A stretch of 64,000 bases of DNA from Paenibacillus sp. L3-i20 (GCF_022180385.2 NZ_BQME02000001.1:310001-374000); one strand, 5' to 3'; shown: positions 1 through 10,553, numbered from the stretch's first letter. The notes: generated from the letters alone by a model not told the origin. Numbers and translations are program-made.

Positions 1-353
1 ATAATCTTTTCCCCATCTTCATTTAAAGCTCGCAATTCACGAACTCTCTCATCCTTATCCACACCAATCTCTACACTCGGATTAATATCTATCGTGAGAT
101 AAGCAACAACGGGATTCGACCCTATTAACGAATAGGCAAGGCCCGCAAACAGCAATATACAGAGCATAGCTGCCGCCCCAGCATATCGATAAATGGATCT
201 ATTTAATCGCCTTGGCCTCGCGATTTCGTCTTCAAAAGCAATTTCTTCACCGATCTCAGGCGAGCCTTGAATGGGAGCTCGAACAAATTGACCATCTGCC
301 GTCATTACTACAGCATGTTTTTTATCGATACTTACTACAACTCCACGCTTCAT
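1..353 (-). CDS. rsgI: Anti-sigma-I factor RsgI, N-terminal part (cut by window edge)
   Basis: Membrane anti-sigma factor that holds SigI inactive. The 118 visible residues begin MKRGVVVSIDKKHAVVMT, the usual RsgI N-terminal sigma-binding domain. A charged RPRRLNR stretch follows, then one membrane helix (about residues 55-75, rich in A, L, I), then an extracellular start with the family motif DINPSVEIGVDKDERV. The ATG overlaps the sigI stop as ATGA, so the two genes are translationally coupled. The C-terminal sensor domain lies outside the window and cannot be judged. The family call is secure. Confidence 0.93.
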   Translation of the reverse strand, partial: MKRGVVVSIDKKHAVVMTADGQFVRAPIQGSPEIGEEIAFEDEIARPRRLNRSIYRYAGAAAMLCILLFAGLAYSLIGSNPVVAYLTIDINPSVEIGVDKDERVRELRALNEDGEKI

Positions 354-1165
354 TGGCTCACCTCCTTGCTGCTTATCGTTTGATCACTTCTGATACGTAA
401 ATAATCGTTCATATAGGGATAAGCACCTGTCATAATAATGGCAATTGCAATAATGTATTTCCGATTTCGTTCAATCGTTTTTCGAGAAACAGCACATGCA
501 AGAATGAGCTCTTTTATAGGCATTCTCCCAGTCTGTCTTAATACTTCTAACAGATTCGCATCAGCTGCCAGCGTCCCTGCGATCCCGATCAACATCATTC
601 TGGAATCAGCGTGTTTAGGTGAAAGCTCGACCAGTTCAGCAAAAGTAATGCCGTATTTCCCTAACTCTTGGCTAAGCTCAGCAATCTCCATTTTTCTTTC
701 AGTATCAGCACGATTTGTTTCGTGCGCAGCCATTGCTTGTTTCGTATCCAAAACGTTATAGGTTGATTGATCCTCAGCTTCTGAATCAAACATACTATAC
801 GGAACGACTTGCAAATGCCTTTGCTCTTTTCGGACATGATCAATAAGCCGACGTTGAATGACGGTTTTCGCAAATCCTAGAAATGACTTTCCTGCATCAC
901 TATCAAAATGATTGATTGCTTCATTAAATGCAAGCATAGCTACACTAAACTCATCGTCACTTCCAGGTTCGATATACCGTTTACAAAATCCGCTTGTTAC
1001 TTTAGCTATGTATGGGGAATATTCAGCGATAAATTGCTCGCGTAAATGTTCTTCGCCTTGTCTAATTTTTATAATATATTGCTCTGGCGCAAGCTTAGGT
1101 TCTGATGATTCAGCTTCATTAGGAACCCATTTACGCAGAAACCGCTTAAATAGGATCAGCAACAA
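350..1165 (-). CDS. sigI: RNA polymerase sigma factor SigI
   Basis: Alternative sigma factor of the SigI family (heat and cell-envelope stress in Bacillus). Region 2 is clear: CKRYIEPGSDDEFSVAMLAF, then a segment on DNA melting and core binding ending RRLIDHVRKEQRH. The C-terminal DNA-binding region includes LACAVSRKTIERNRKYI. The open frame runs up to 1258, but I place the start at TTG 1165: GAGGTGG lies 5 nt upstream, and a SigI-type promoter occupies 1190-1219 inside the longer frame. This gives 271 aa, near the family norm of about 250. rsgI follows with a 4-nt overlap. Confidence 0.93.
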   Translation of the reverse strand: MLLILFKRFLRKWVPNEAESSEPKLAPEQYIIKIRQGEEHLREQFIAEYSPYIAKVTSGFCKRYIEPGSDDEFSVAMLAFNEAINHFDSDAGKSFLGFAKTVIQRRLIDHVRKEQRHLQVVPYSMFDSEAEDQSTYNVLDTKQAMAAHETNRADTERKMEIAELSQELGKYGITFAELVELSPKHADSRMMLIGIAGTLAADANLLEVLRQTGRMPIKELILACAVSRKTIERNRKYIIAIAIIMTGAYPYMNDYLRIRSDQTISSKEVSQ

Positions 1166-1189
1166 CTGCTCCACCTCGCTACTTATAAT

Positions 1190-1219
1190 TTCGTAAATGT
1201 TATATCCCTTTCCGGGGGT
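1190..1219 (-). promoter_or_regulatory. Candidate SigI-dependent autoregulatory promoter
   Basis: On the minus strand ACCCCC (1214-1219) is followed 20 nt later by CGAA (1190-1193), matching the -35 and -10 elements known for SigI promoters. It sits about 25 nt upstream of the proposed TTG start, so SigI probably drives its own operon. Confidence 0.6.
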
Positions 1220-1261
1220 ACACATTAAAATAATTTCATTTTCTTTTGAAGTTAACAACAG

Positions 1262-1282
1262 AAAAGCCTCCGCAAGGGAGGC
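1262..1282 (-). terminator. Rho-independent terminator of the zinc-finger gene
   Basis: A GCCTCC/GGGAGGC stem with a short loop, followed on the minus strand by TTTT, just after the stop of the gene at 1301-1717. Confidence 0.8.
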
Positions 1283-1300
1283 TTGATAGTTCCCATATTA

Positions 1301-1717
1301 TTATACTGAAGATCGACCTCGCATAAGTTTATTCCGCCTGCTATTTAGAATGCCTAGTCGTTTTTTTAGTACGAGCTGCCATTCCTTATCGTCAATCTGT
1401 TTGGCAAATGCAAGCAAATCAAGCGCCATATCGATCTGGTTACGCACAACTTCGAGTGGTTCTTCATTTTCATGATTAACACAGTTTTCAAGAAGCTCGT
1501 GATCCTCTTGCTCAACATAATCTACAAAATCCACTTCGGCTGCACCGTCTCCATGAGCATAATCAGCTAAAATATCATACTCTTGTTGGGCCAAATAATG
1601 AATGTCTACTTGATGGCAGACAGGACAAAACAGTATCGGCACATTGTGAATATGTGTTCGATAATGCTTTAGCGTCCCTTTAGTTCCAATCATACTGGCT
1701 CCACAGCAAAAGCTCAT
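1301..1717 (-). CDS. Small zinc-finger (YgiT-like) protein, unknown function
   Basis: 138 aa. The N-terminus has two cysteine pairs (FCCG near residue 4 and FCPVCHQ near residue 32), suggesting a zinc ribbon as in YgiT-type or YokU-like proteins. The middle is acidic (DFVDYVEQEDHELLENC), and the C-terminal half is a predicted helical region ending in a basic tail (NSRRNKLMRGRSS). The start has a good AAGGAGAG site. It is followed by its own terminator, so it is monocistronic. Function not recognised. Confidence 0.75.
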   Translation of the reverse strand: MSFCCGASMIGTKGTLKHYRTHIHNVPILFCPVCHQVDIHYLAQQEYDILADYAHGDGAAEVDFVDYVEQEDHELLENCVNHENEEPLEVVRNQIDMALDLLAFAKQIDDKEWQLVLKKRLGILNSRRNKLMRGRSSV

Positions 1718-1966
1718 GTTGACACTCTCCTTACTTTATAAGCATTCGCTTAAGGTTTGTTCGAGTCAAACCACTTCGGTAAGTATTGCCTTAATTTATT
1801 ATGTATTCGCTGCAAAAGCAGTAAATTCCTGCCCTCTAGCTATTTATTAATATTTCTTAATTGTATTAATTTGACACCACAAACGAAGAAGAGACAAACT
1901 CCCACATCCGAAGATGAGAAGTTTGTCCCTTTTTTTATATTTAAACGCCTTATTTGTCGTAAAAAA

Positions 1967-2515
1967 TTACTTCGAAACCAAATGACTTTGGCCGGGTTTC
2001 CAGTTAATTGGGCATAGCCCGCCGGATTGAAGCGCTTGTAATACACGTTGTGTTTCTTCAACACTGCGACCAACGTTGTTATGATTAACAACTTGGCACT
2101 TCACTTCACCTTCTGGATCGATGATGAATAGACCGCGAAGCGCGATACCTTCTTCTTCGATCAGCACGCCGTAATCACGAGCAACGCTCTTCGTGATATC
2201 AGCAGCTAGGGGGAAGTTCAATTGACCAAGACCGTTATCGTTTACAGGTGTATTGATCCATGCACGGTGACTATGTTTACTATCAACACTTACTCCGAGA
2301 ATTTCAGTGTCAAGCTTCTTAAACTCTTCAGCAACTGCACTTAGTGCTGTAATTTCAGTTGGACATACAAATGTAAAATCGAGTGGATAGAAGAACAACA
2401 CCAACCATTTTCCCTTGTAATCTGCAAGTGATGCGGAACCAAAATCTTGACCGTTTCCTGTTGCTGTTTCCATAGTAAAATCAGGTGCCGGGCGTCCTAC
2501 CAAACGTTCTGCCAT
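1967..2515 (-). CDS. Typical 2-Cys peroxiredoxin (YkuU/AhpC-TSA family)
   Basis: Thiol peroxidase that reduces H2O2 and organic peroxides in the cytosol. The peroxidatic cysteine is about residue 51 in DFTFVCPTE. The resolving cysteine is near residue 169 in GGLCPINWKPG, the context of typical 2-Cys enzymes. The conserved RGLFIIDPEG stretch is present, and 182 aa fits the family. A frame extension to TTG 2521 exists, but ATG 2515 has AGGAGGAG seven bases upstream and is preferred. Closest in style to B. subtilis YkuU. A sigma-A promoter lies upstream. Confidence 0.95.
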   Translation of the reverse strand: MAERLVGRPAPDFTMETATGNGQDFGSASLADYKGKWLVLFFYPLDFTFVCPTEITALSAVAEEFKKLDTEILGVSVDSKHSHRAWINTPVNDNGLGQLNFPLAADITKSVARDYGVLIEEEGIALRGLFIIDPEGEVKCQVVNHNNVGRSVEETQRVLQALQSGGLCPINWKPGQSHLVSK

Positions 2516-2589
2516 GATCAAACTCCTCCTTATTCTATCCCAAAAATGCTATTGTGATTTTCGATTCATAGGTGTCTCTCTAGTAAAAA

Positions 2590-2618
2590 ATAGTATCATT
2601 CACCCATAATAAAGTCAA
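2590..2618 (-). promoter_or_regulatory. Sigma-A promoter of the peroxiredoxin gene
   Basis: On the minus strand: TTGACT (2613-2618), a 17-bp spacer and TACTAT (2590-2595). It is about 75 bp upstream of the ATG. No clear PerR box was seen. Confidence 0.7.
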
Positions 2619-2698
2619 TATTACATCAATTACCTTATTGGAATGGTTATAATTAGGATATCATTTGACTCGTAAGCTAGTAATCTATTCGTGCTGAA

Positions 2699-3778
2699 TT
2701 ATTTTTTCATAGCAGTTACAATAAGATCTCCCATAGCTTCTGTTCCGATTGCTTTGCTCTTATCCACTGCGATATCACCTGTACGGTGTCCAGCATCAAG
2801 CGTTTCTTTAACCGCATCTTCAATCGATTTTGCAGCATCATGATATCCGAAAGTTAGACGGAACATAAGCGCTACAGATAGGATTGTAGCTATTGGATTA
2901 GAAATACCTTGACCCGCGATATCAGGCGCTGAACCGTGAACCGGCTCGTACAGGCCAAAGCTGCCTTCACCTAGTGAAGCAGAGGACAACATACCAATTG
3001 AACCAGTCAACATAGCCGCTTCATCACTAAGAATGTCTCCAAACATATTTTCTGTAACGATAACATCGAAACTTGATGGACGACGAAGCAATTGCATTGC
3101 ACAGTTGTCTACCAAAATATGCTCTAGCTCTACTTCTGGATACTCAACAGCAACCCGGTTTACTACTTCTCTCCATAGACGGGAAGTTTCAAGCACGTTT
3201 GCCTTATCAACCGAAGCTAGGCGTTTATCGCGTGTCATCGCAATATCAAATGCTTGGCGAGCAATACGCTCAACCTCATTTACATTATATACACATGTAT
3301 CTACTGCTTCTTCTCCGTTTGCACCTTCACGACGGAATTTCTCTCCGAAGTAAATACCTCCAGTAAGCTCACGAACTACGATAAGATCAGTTCCTTCAAG
3401 TACTTCAGGCTTAAGCGTTGAAGCTTCCTTTAGACAGTCAAATACAGTTGCTGGACGAATATTAGAGAACAATCCTAGCGCTTTCCGAATGCCTAACAAG
3501 CCAGTTTCTGGACGAAGTTCCTTAGAGTTGTTATCCCATTTTGGTCCGCCGACAGCACCTAACAATACAGCATCAGCCTTTTGGCAAAGCTCAAGCGTTT
3601 CTTGCGGAAGCGGAGTTCCTTTTTCATCTATCGCAATTCCGCCGAACAGTCCATCTGCTGTTTCGAATTGGTATCCGAATAGTTCTTCCGTTCTTTTTAA
3701 TACCTTTAGTGCTTCTCCAACGACTTCAGGTCCGATTCCGTCGCCGCCAAGAACTGCAATTTTTTTCACTTCTGACAT
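2699..3778 (-). CDS. leuB: 3-isopropylmalate dehydrogenase
   Basis: NAD-dependent oxidative decarboxylation of 3-isopropylmalate in leucine synthesis. 359 aa, full length. The N-terminus [13 protein letters not shown], the [11 protein letters not shown] motif and the C-terminal [18 protein letters not shown] are diagnostic of the isocitrate/isopropylmalate dehydrogenase family. The start has GAGGAG about 12 nt upstream. It lies 190 bp after leuA but past a likely terminator, so it may have its own promoter. leuC and leuD do not follow: the next gene is the peroxiredoxin. Confidence 0.97.
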   Translation of the reverse strand: MSEVKKIAVLGGDGIGPEVVGEALKVLKRTEELFGYQFETADGLFGGIAIDEKGTPLPQETLELCQKADAVLLGAVGGPKWDNNSKELRPETGLLGIRKALGLFSNIRPATVFDCLKEASTLKPEVLEGTDLIVVRELTGGIYFGEKFRREGANGEEAVDTCVYNVNEVERIARQAFDIAMTRDKRLASVDKANVLETSRLWREVVNRVAVEYPEVELEHILVDNCAMQLLRRPSSFDVIVTENMFGDILSDEAAMLTGSIGMLSSASLGEGSFGLYEPVHGSAPDIAGQGISNPIATILSVALMFRLTFGYHDAAKSIEDAVKETLDAGHRTGDIAVDKSKAIGTEAMGDLIVTAMKK

Positions 3779-3870
3779 ATTATTTTAACACTCCTCTATA
3801 TCATTCTCAGTCTATTATCATTTGTACCATAAAAGCTAGCTTTATACAAAGATATAAAATCTATGAACTT

Positions 3871-3887
3871 TATAGTTAATAACTATA
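3871..3887. promoter_or_regulatory. 17-bp palindrome between leuA and leuB
   Basis: A palindrome with 8-bp arms, TATAGTTA-A-TAACTATA, lies about 95 bp upstream of leuB and just before the leuA terminator in transcription order. It could be a regulator site. I cannot assign the regulator; it is not a CodY-box match. Confidence 0.35.
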
Positions 3888-3893
3888 ACGCTA

Positions 3894-3937
3894 TTAAAAA
3901 AAACAGCATAGCATTGGACGTAGTCCTGCCGTGCTGT
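3894..3937 (-). terminator. Likely terminator downstream of leuA
   Basis: On the minus strand an AACAGCA/TGCTGTT stem encloses a smaller GGAC/GTCC hairpin and is followed by a run of eight Ts. It would separate the leuA transcript from leuB. Confidence 0.65.
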
Positions 3938-3967
3938 TATTGGTTGCCTAATTATTTCGTTTATCAA

Positions 3968-5512
3968 CTAAATAAGACTCATTTTATCGCGTTTGCTAGG
4001 CGATTTGCTTTTATCAAGTAATCGATTAACCGCATCGAGATAAGCTCTTGCACTTGCTTCCAAAATATCAGTACTGAGCCCGCGTCCCTGTGCCGAAATA
4101 TCATCTTGTTTCAAGATGACATGAACTTCACCTAGCGCGTCTTTACCTTGAGAAACCGATTTAATCGAATAATCCTCAAGCTCAACGGTTTCTTTCGTCG
4201 CTTGATCAATAGCGTTATAGATTGCGTCAACTGAGCCATTTCCTTCAGCAGACTCTTCACGAATCTCGCCATCAACCGTACGAATACGTACAGACGCATG
4301 TGGCGTCGATTGATTGCCATAGCTCACTTGAATCGTCTCAAGCGTAAATATTTCCGGCGTATCGATTAGCTTCTCTTCCAGCATTGCACGTATATCGCTA
4401 TCAACAACCGTTTTTTTGCGATCTGCCAAATCTTTGAACTTCGCGAAAGCTGTGTTGACCGCTTCATCTTCCAGTTCGTATCCGAGATCAATTAACTTCT
4501 CTCTGAACGCATGACGACCAGAATGTTTACCTAAAACTAGCTTCGATTCCTTCAAGCCGATCGTGTCTGGAGAAATTATTTCATAAGTCGTCTTCTCCTT
4601 CAACATACCATCTTGATGAATGCCCGATTCATGAGCAAAAGCATTGGCTCCAACTATTGCCTTATTCCCCGGAATAACCATACCAGTTAATTTACTTACT
4701 AGTCGGCTCGTCTTAGCAATTTCCTTCAAATTCAGCGTAGTATGCGCTCCAAAATAATCAGGGCGTGTAGCAAGTGCCATCGCAATTTCTTCAATTGCAG
4801 TGTTACCAGCACGTTCTCCGATGCCGTTAATCGTTCCTTCTATTTGGTCAGCACCATTCAAAATTGCGGCTAGTGCATTCGCCGTTGCCATACCAAGATC
4901 GTCATGACAGTGCGCACTTAGTTGGATTTTTTCTATGTTAGGTACATTTTCTTTCAACGTCTTAAAAATGTTACCAAATTCTTGCGGGTTCATATAACCA
5001 ACAGTATCTGGGATATTTACAACTGTCGCACCAGCCTTAATAGCCATATCTGTTACTTTGCAAAGGAAGTCCAGCTCCGTACGGCCTGCATCCTCTGGAG
5101 AAAATTCGATTTTGTCAAAATATTGCTTTGCATATCGAATTGCACGATCAGCTGCTTCCAGCACCTCGTCCTTCTCCATACGCAGCTTATGTTTACGATG
5201 TATAGGACTTGTCGCTAAAAACAAGTGAATACAAGGATCTTGTGCACCCTTCAGTGCTTCGCGTACAGCGTCAATATCTGTCTCGCGAGAGCGAGATAAA
5301 CCGATTACTGTTGCGTTCTTAACTGCCCTTGCAACTGCGTTAACAGCAGCAAGATCGCCTGGAGAAGCTGCTGGGAAACCTGCCTCGATCCGATCGACAC
5401 CCAATTTTTCCAACTGAAGAGCAATTTCAACCTTTTCCTTCGTGTTCAGGTTCACACCTGGTGATTGCTCACCATCTCGAAGCGTTGTATCGAAAATATA
5501 AATTTTCCGCAT
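3968..5512 (-). CDS. leuA: 2-isopropylmalate synthase
   Basis: First committed step of leucine synthesis: acetyl-CoA plus 2-ketoisovalerate. 514 aa, the normal long form. The catalytic TIM barrel shows [14 protein letters not shown] near the N-terminus and the metal-binding HCHDDLGMA. The linker has [14 protein letters not shown], and a C-terminal LeuA allosteric domain (about residues 390-500) indicates leucine feedback. It follows ilvC after a 142-bp gap that holds a strong intercistronic hairpin. Confidence 0.97.
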   Translation of the reverse strand: MRKIYIFDTTLRDGEQSPGVNLNTKEKVEIALQLEKLGVDRIEAGFPAASPGDLAAVNAVARAVKNATVIGLSRSRETDIDAVREALKGAQDPCIHLFLATSPIHRKHKLRMEKDEVLEAADRAIRYAKQYFDKIEFSPEDAGRTELDFLCKVTDMAIKAGATVVNIPDTVGYMNPQEFGNIFKTLKENVPNIEKIQLSAHCHDDLGMATANALAAILNGADQIEGTINGIGERAGNTAIEEIAMALATRPDYFGAHTTLNLKEIAKTSRLVSKLTGMVIPGNKAIVGANAFAHESGIHQDGMLKEKTTYEIISPDTIGLKESKLVLGKHSGRHAFREKLIDLGYELEDEAVNTAFAKFKDLADRKKTVVDSDIRAMLEEKLIDTPEIFTLETIQVSYGNQSTPHASVRIRTVDGEIREESAEGNGSVDAIYNAIDQATKETVELEDYSIKSVSQGKDALGEVHVILKQDDISAQGRGLSTDILEASARAYLDAVNRLLDKSKSPSKRDKMSLI

Positions 5513-5541
5513 TTCAGCACTGCACCTCCGTGAACAGAATG

Positions 5542-5612
5542 ATCCCGATACACACGGGGATTACATATGCCATTGCTCGTAAGCAATGGCATACGCTCCG
5601 GTGGATCGGGAT
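5542..5612 (-). repeat. Intercistronic double-stem hairpin between ilvC and leuA
   Basis: Inner arms TATGCCATTGC (5566-5576) and GCAATGGCATA (5583-5593) pair perfectly over 11 bp. Outer arms ATCCCGAT (5542-5549) and ATCGGGAT (5605-5612) also pair. There is no T-run after it, so a processing or stabilising RNA element is more likely than a terminator. Confidence 0.6.
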
Positions 5613-5654
5613 TAAGTTGATCTTCTAAAAACTATTATATGCGAATAATTGCTA

Positions 5655-6741
<1,087 letters not shown>

Positions 6742-6791
6742 AAAGCGGGATGTTGAAATATTATGAATATAATAGATAAATCAATGATAAC

Positions 6792-7280
6792 TTATTGCTT
6801 TACGTTACCACGGTTAAGCGCAGTTACGCCAGTGCGTGAAAGTTCACGGATGCCATAAGGCTTAAGAAGCTCTACCATTGCGTCAATTTTCTCCGTATCA
6901 CCTACAACCTGAACCATAAGCGAATGAGTGCCAATATCGACTACTGCTGCTCGGAAAGTCTCAACGACACCAAGTACTTCGGGACGAGTCGCAGGTTCTG
7001 CGTGTACTTTAATGAGTGCAAGTTCGCGTCCTACCATTGCATTTGCACTTAAGTTTATTACTTTAATAACATCGATAAGCTTGTACAGTTGCTTCGTAAT
7101 TTGTTCTAACGTATGATCATCGCCAGAAGTGACGATGACCATACGCGACAAACCTTGCTCTTCGCTCGTACCAACTGTAATACTTTCAATATTGAAGCCA
7201 CGGCGCCCGAACAAGCCGGATACACGCTGCAGAACGCCGGGCTGATCGTTCACAATAACTGCGATCGTATGCTTCTTCAT
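6792..7280 (-). CDS. ilvN: Acetolactate synthase small (regulatory) subunit
   Basis: Regulatory subunit that activates IlvB and confers valine feedback. 162 aa. An N-terminal ACT domain (HTIAVIVNDQPGVLQRVSGL, FNIESITVG) is followed by a C-terminal IlvH-type domain (RELALIKVHA, GIRELSRTGVTALNRG). The start overlaps the ilvB stop by 4 nt (ATGA), so translation is coupled. The same protein is called ilvH in many genomes. Confidence 0.96.
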   Translation of the reverse strand: MKKHTIAVIVNDQPGVLQRVSGLFGRRGFNIESITVGTSEEQGLSRMVIVTSGDDHTLEQITKQLYKLIDVIKVINLSANAMVGRELALIKVHAEPATRPEVLGVVETFRAAVVDIGTHSLMVQVVGDTEKIDAMVELLKPYGIRELSRTGVTALNRGNVKQ

Positions 7281-9022
7281 TCTGCATCCCCCATGATCAT
7301 TTGATCGATGGTGCTACCTTGCGCGACCATCGGGTAGACATTCTCGTCTCTGCGAACGACGAATTCTACAACTGCTGGACCAGGATGACTGAGAGCTGCC
7401 TCCCATGCCTCACGTGCTTCAGCTTTGTTAGACGCTCGGAAACCTTTGACACCATATGCTTCAGATAACTTAACGAAATCCGGGCTACCCGCTAGATCAA
7501 TATGACTGAATCTGTTCTCATGAATGAGCTCCTGCCATTGTCTAACCATTCCAAGTACTTGATTGTTCAAAATAACAACCTTAACTGGGATATTGTTGAT
7601 CGCACAGATCGCAAGCTCTTGTGCACACATCTGCATGCCGCCATCGCCGTTAATCGATACTACAACTCGGTCAGGATTGGCCATCTGAGCACCAATTGCT
7701 GATGGAAATCCAAAGCCCATCGTGCCAAGACCACCAGATGTTACCCATGAACGAGGTTTATTAAATGTATAATATTGCGCAGCCCACATTTGATGTTGGC
7801 CTACGTCAGTCGTTACAATCGCATCTCCGTTAGTTGTTTCATGAATCATTTCCACAACCCACTGAGGTTTTAGTTCAACTTCGGAATCGATATATTTGAA
7901 TGGGTGCTTCGCTTTGGACGCTTGAATATGCGCTCTCCACTCATCGGCATTGTCTGCCCGTACTGCCATTTTATTCACCAAGCCTAGAACGGTTTTTACA
8001 TCCCCAACAATTGGAATGTCTGTCGGAACGTTTTTGCCGATCTCTGCCGGATCGATATCAATGTGCACAATCTTTGCAAGTGGTGCGAAACCCGCTAGCT
8101 TACCAGTTACCCGGTCATCGAAGCGTGCTCCGATATTGATGAGGAGATCCGCTGTTTGCAAGGAAGTGTTCGCTGTGAAAGTTCCGTGCATGCCTGGCAT
8201 ACCTAGCCACAGATCGTTGCCACTTGGGAACCCACCAAGACCAAGAAGTGTTGTCGTTACTGGAATTTGCGTCTTCGTTACGAATTCAAGCAACTCTTCA
8301 TGAGCACCTGAGTATACAACGCCGCCGCCAGCAAGAATGATTGGCTTCTTCGCTTCGGAAATCGCTTTGATCATTTTGTCGAGCTGCAGTTTATTCGGGT
8401 TAACTGTAGGGTTATAACCACGAATGCTTACTTCTGTTACCGGCTTAAAAAGAGTTTTCGCAGCAGATACATCTTTAGGAATATCGATTAGAACTGGACC
8501 TTTACGTCCAGTATTCGCAATATGGAACGCCTCATGGATTACACGAGATAAGTCGTTTACGTCACGAACCAGATAACTATGTTTCGTTATTGGCATCGTA
8601 ATACCAGTAATATCCGCCTCTTGGAACGCATCTGTTCCAATTAATGTGGACATAACATTTCCTGTTATTACAACCATTGGTACTGAATCCATAAACGCTG
8701 TAGCAATACCCGTTACAAGATTAGTCGCTCCAGGACCCGATGTCGCAATACAAACACCTACTTTGCCGCTAGCGCGGGCGTAGCCGTCAGCCGCATGAAT
8801 CGCTCCTTGCTCATGTCTAGTAAGCAAGTGGTTGAAATCAGGGTTACCGTGCATCGCATCGTAAATATACAATACTGCTCCGCCCGGATATCCAAATACG
8901 CAATCAACACCTTCAAGTAAAAGACTACGCAGCAAAATTTCTGAACCAGATAATACCTCAGGCTTCGAGAGCCTCTCGATTAATTCCTCTTTCGACTTAA
9001 GTGTTGCACCTTGCGTTGCCAT
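7277..9022 (-). CDS. ilvB: Acetolactate synthase large (catalytic) subunit
   Basis: ThDP- and FAD-dependent enzyme making acetolactate or acetohydroxybutyrate. The 581 aa contain the three ThDP-enzyme domains: N-terminal VFGYPGGAVLYIYDA with the catalytic Glu in LLTRHEQGAIHAADGYARA, the middle FAD domain, and the C-terminal ThDP motif INGDGGMQMCAQEL running to NNQVLGMVRQWQ. The frame opens upstream at 9049, but ATG 9022 has GAGAGGAGG at good spacing and lies beyond the leader terminator. First gene of the operon. Confidence 0.97.
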   Translation of the reverse strand: MATQGATLKSKEELIERLSKPEVLSGSEILLRSLLLEGVDCVFGYPGGAVLYIYDAMHGNPDFNHLLTRHEQGAIHAADGYARASGKVGVCIATSGPGATNLVTGIATAFMDSVPMVVITGNVMSTLIGTDAFQEADITGITMPITKHSYLVRDVNDLSRVIHEAFHIANTGRKGPVLIDIPKDVSAAKTLFKPVTEVSIRGYNPTVNPNKLQLDKMIKAISEAKKPIILAGGGVVYSGAHEELLEFVTKTQIPVTTTLLGLGGFPSGNDLWLGMPGMHGTFTANTSLQTADLLINIGARFDDRVTGKLAGFAPLAKIVHIDIDPAEIGKNVPTDIPIVGDVKTVLGLVNKMAVRADNADEWRAHIQASKAKHPFKYIDSEVELKPQWVVEMIHETTNGDAIVTTDVGQHQMWAAQYYTFNKPRSWVTSGGLGTMGFGFPSAIGAQMANPDRVVVSINGDGGMQMCAQELAICAINNIPVKVVILNNQVLGMVRQWQELIHENRFSHIDLAGSPDFVKLSEAYGVKGFRASNKAEAREAWEAALSHPGPAVVEFVVRRDENVYPMVAQGSTIDQMIMGDAE

Positions 9023-9047
9023 CAGTCGTCCTCCTCTCAAGAAAAAC

Positions 9048-9376
9048 AAAAAAACCTTTCAATCCCTCAGCTAAATAATAAGCTGAAAGGGACGAAAGGT
9101 TTAGCTTCCGTGGTACCACCCAATTTCGTTATACATCTCCCGATGTATAACCTCCATAGGTAAGAACGCTGTGCACATATCGACGTTCTACCATTGGCAC
9201 TTTAACGCTTGCCTTGCGATGCTCCCTAATACGCAACTTCGTTGCTTTTCAGGAGGATAGCTCCGAGGTGAGCTCGTAGAAAAGGGATTTTGGCGTAGGT
9301 TGCAGCTAATCCGTACGCTCTCTGAGCAAAAGGGCCCTTAACACTTCGTCCTCATCAATGCCGATTTATATGACTT
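9048..9376 (-). promoter_or_regulatory. T-box leader of the ilv-leu operon (probable leucine specifier)
   Basis: On the minus strand the T-box core GGGTGGTACCACGG lies at about 9108-9121. Stem I contains AGAGAGC and a distal GCTG loop. The probable specifier is CTC (Leu, 9270-9272) in GAGCTCACC. The terminator (AACCTTTC/GAAAGGTT, 9053-9101) ends in a T-run before ilvB. Uncharged tRNA-Leu would favour the antiterminator. The core motif is unmistakable; the specifier position is inferred by eye. Confidence 0.92.
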
Positions 9377-9382
9377 TTCATT

Positions 9383-9411
9383 ATTATATGCCGATTCAGT
9401 TTATTCGTCAA
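9383..9411 (-). promoter_or_regulatory. Sigma-A promoter of the ilvB operon
   Basis: TTGACG (9406-9411), a 17-bp spacer and TATAAT (9383-9388) on the minus strand, directly upstream of the T-box leader. Confidence 0.85.
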
Positions 9412-9547
9412 GAACCATAAAATCCGAATCTTGCCAAACGTCTTCTCGTCGCATATCTTCATTCTTGCTCATATACTATTGTAGCCTAAGAAGGCAATCT
9501 CATGCAGAGCGGTTTAATGAACGTCGCTCAGGATTGGAAGGATACTT

Positions 9548-10018
9548 ATGATTCGTGCTCGAAAATCTAGAACTGACGACAATGAGCTTGTTCGCCTTGT
9601 ACGTACGGAGCTTATTCCAATGTCTTATACTACCCGTCCACATGATGCTCACACGATCGGAGAAATCCCGAAACAGTTCCGCCGAGGAGTCACATATGTA
9701 GCAACTAGATCTAAGTTCGGACCTCCAGTAGCTTTTGTTCATTTCGAAGTCATTGAAGCGACGCTCTCTGTTGACATGCTTGTTACTCATCCAGAACATC
9801 GGGGGTTCCGCTTTGGCACTACCTTAATGGCTCATGCCGAGGCCTACGGCAGAGCTCATCATTGCCACATTGTCCGTTTGCTCATAGATCGGATCAATAC
9901 CAGAGCTCAGCATTTCTACCATAAGCTTGGTTATCAGACCGTCCAATTCTACCCGGATCTTCAATGTTATGAGTTGCAAAAGCCGTTAGCCCCGTCATCA
10001 GCATCTAATTATTGCTAG
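9548..10018 (+). CDS. GNAT-family N-acetyltransferase
   Basis: 156 aa. The acetyl-CoA-binding signature shows as VTHPEHRGFRFGTTLMAHAEAYGRA, followed by the GNAT C-terminal motif INTRAQHFYHKLGYQTV. The substrate cannot be told. The start has GGAAGGA seven bases upstream. It is divergent from the ilv operon; the 130-bp gap holds only a weak promoter candidate (TTGCCA, 17 bp, TATCTT). Confidence 0.88.
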   Translation: MIRARKSRTDDNELVRLVRTELIPMSYTTRPHDAHTIGEIPKQFRRGVTYVATRSKFGPPVAFVHFEVIEATLSVDMLVTHPEHRGFRFGTTLMAHAEAYGRAHHCHIVRLLIDRINTRAQHFYHKLGYQTVQFYPDLQCYELQKPLAPSSASNYC

Positions 10019-10025
10019 TTACTGG

Positions 10026-10412
10026 TTAAAAGAATCCGCGATTGTTAGGTCCAAAATTGCCATTTCCACCGCAGCCGCAGTTGTCAAATCCACATCCGCA
10101 ACCGCCAAAACCACCGCCGAAGCCACCACCAAAGCCTGGACCACCAAAACCACCGCCAAAGCCACCTCCGAAGCCGAAGCCACCGCCCCAGAACCCAAGC
10201 GTTCCGATAGCTAATAAATCAAACAATATTAGTGGCAGCAAAAAGAAACTTGTTTGCACCTTTTTGCCTTTCCTACTTCTTCTCGGAGCAATGATCAATT
10301 TATTTCCATGTAAACGAAGTAGTTTTCCCTTTACGACAGAACCGTCTTTTCGAACAGCATAGATGGATTTGCCGACCAGTCTCCTTACTTGCTCTCTAGA
10401 TACTTTACGCAT
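10026..10412 (-). CDS. Glycine-rich low-complexity protein
   Basis: 128 aa. The N-terminal half is basic with an Sm-like feel (VGKSIYAVRKDGSVVKGKLL, then RRSRKGKK). A hydrophobic stretch follows (FFLLPLILFDLLAIGTLGF), then about 50 residues of GGGFGG repeats ending with Cys-Gly pairs (GCGCGFDNCGCGG). The layout suggests a membrane-attached or spore/cell-surface structural protein, but no function is assigned. Convergent with the GNAT gene. Confidence 0.7.
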   Translation of the reverse strand: MRKVSREQVRRLVGKSIYAVRKDGSVVKGKLLRLHGNKLIIAPRRSRKGKKVQTSFFLLPLILFDLLAIGTLGFWGGGFGFGGGFGGGFGGPGFGGGFGGGFGGCGCGFDNCGCGGNGNFGPNNRGFF

Positions 10413-10491
10413 GCCAAATCCCTCCTTTCCCGTTATTCTTTACAGTATTCAGGAAAGGACTTGACTGCCTGTTTGTTTGTCCGCTCTAACG

Positions 10492-10537
10492 AAAAAAGGT
10501 CCTGCCTCAAGTCACGAATGACTGAAGGCAGAACCCT
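10492..10537 (-). terminator. Terminator of the infC-rpmI-rplT operon
   Basis: A long GC-rich stem (GGGTTCTGCC with GGCAGGACC) followed by TTTTTT on the minus strand, just past the rplT stop. Confidence 0.9.
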
Positions 10538-10553
10538 TTATAGAAAACAACGA

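Noticed and set aside
350..1258. 302-aa version of SigI
   Set aside because: The first 31 codons cover the promoter and ribosome site; TTG 1165 gives the family length.
10042..10362. Proline-rich plus-strand frame
   Set aside because: It is the antisense shadow of the glycine-rich gene.
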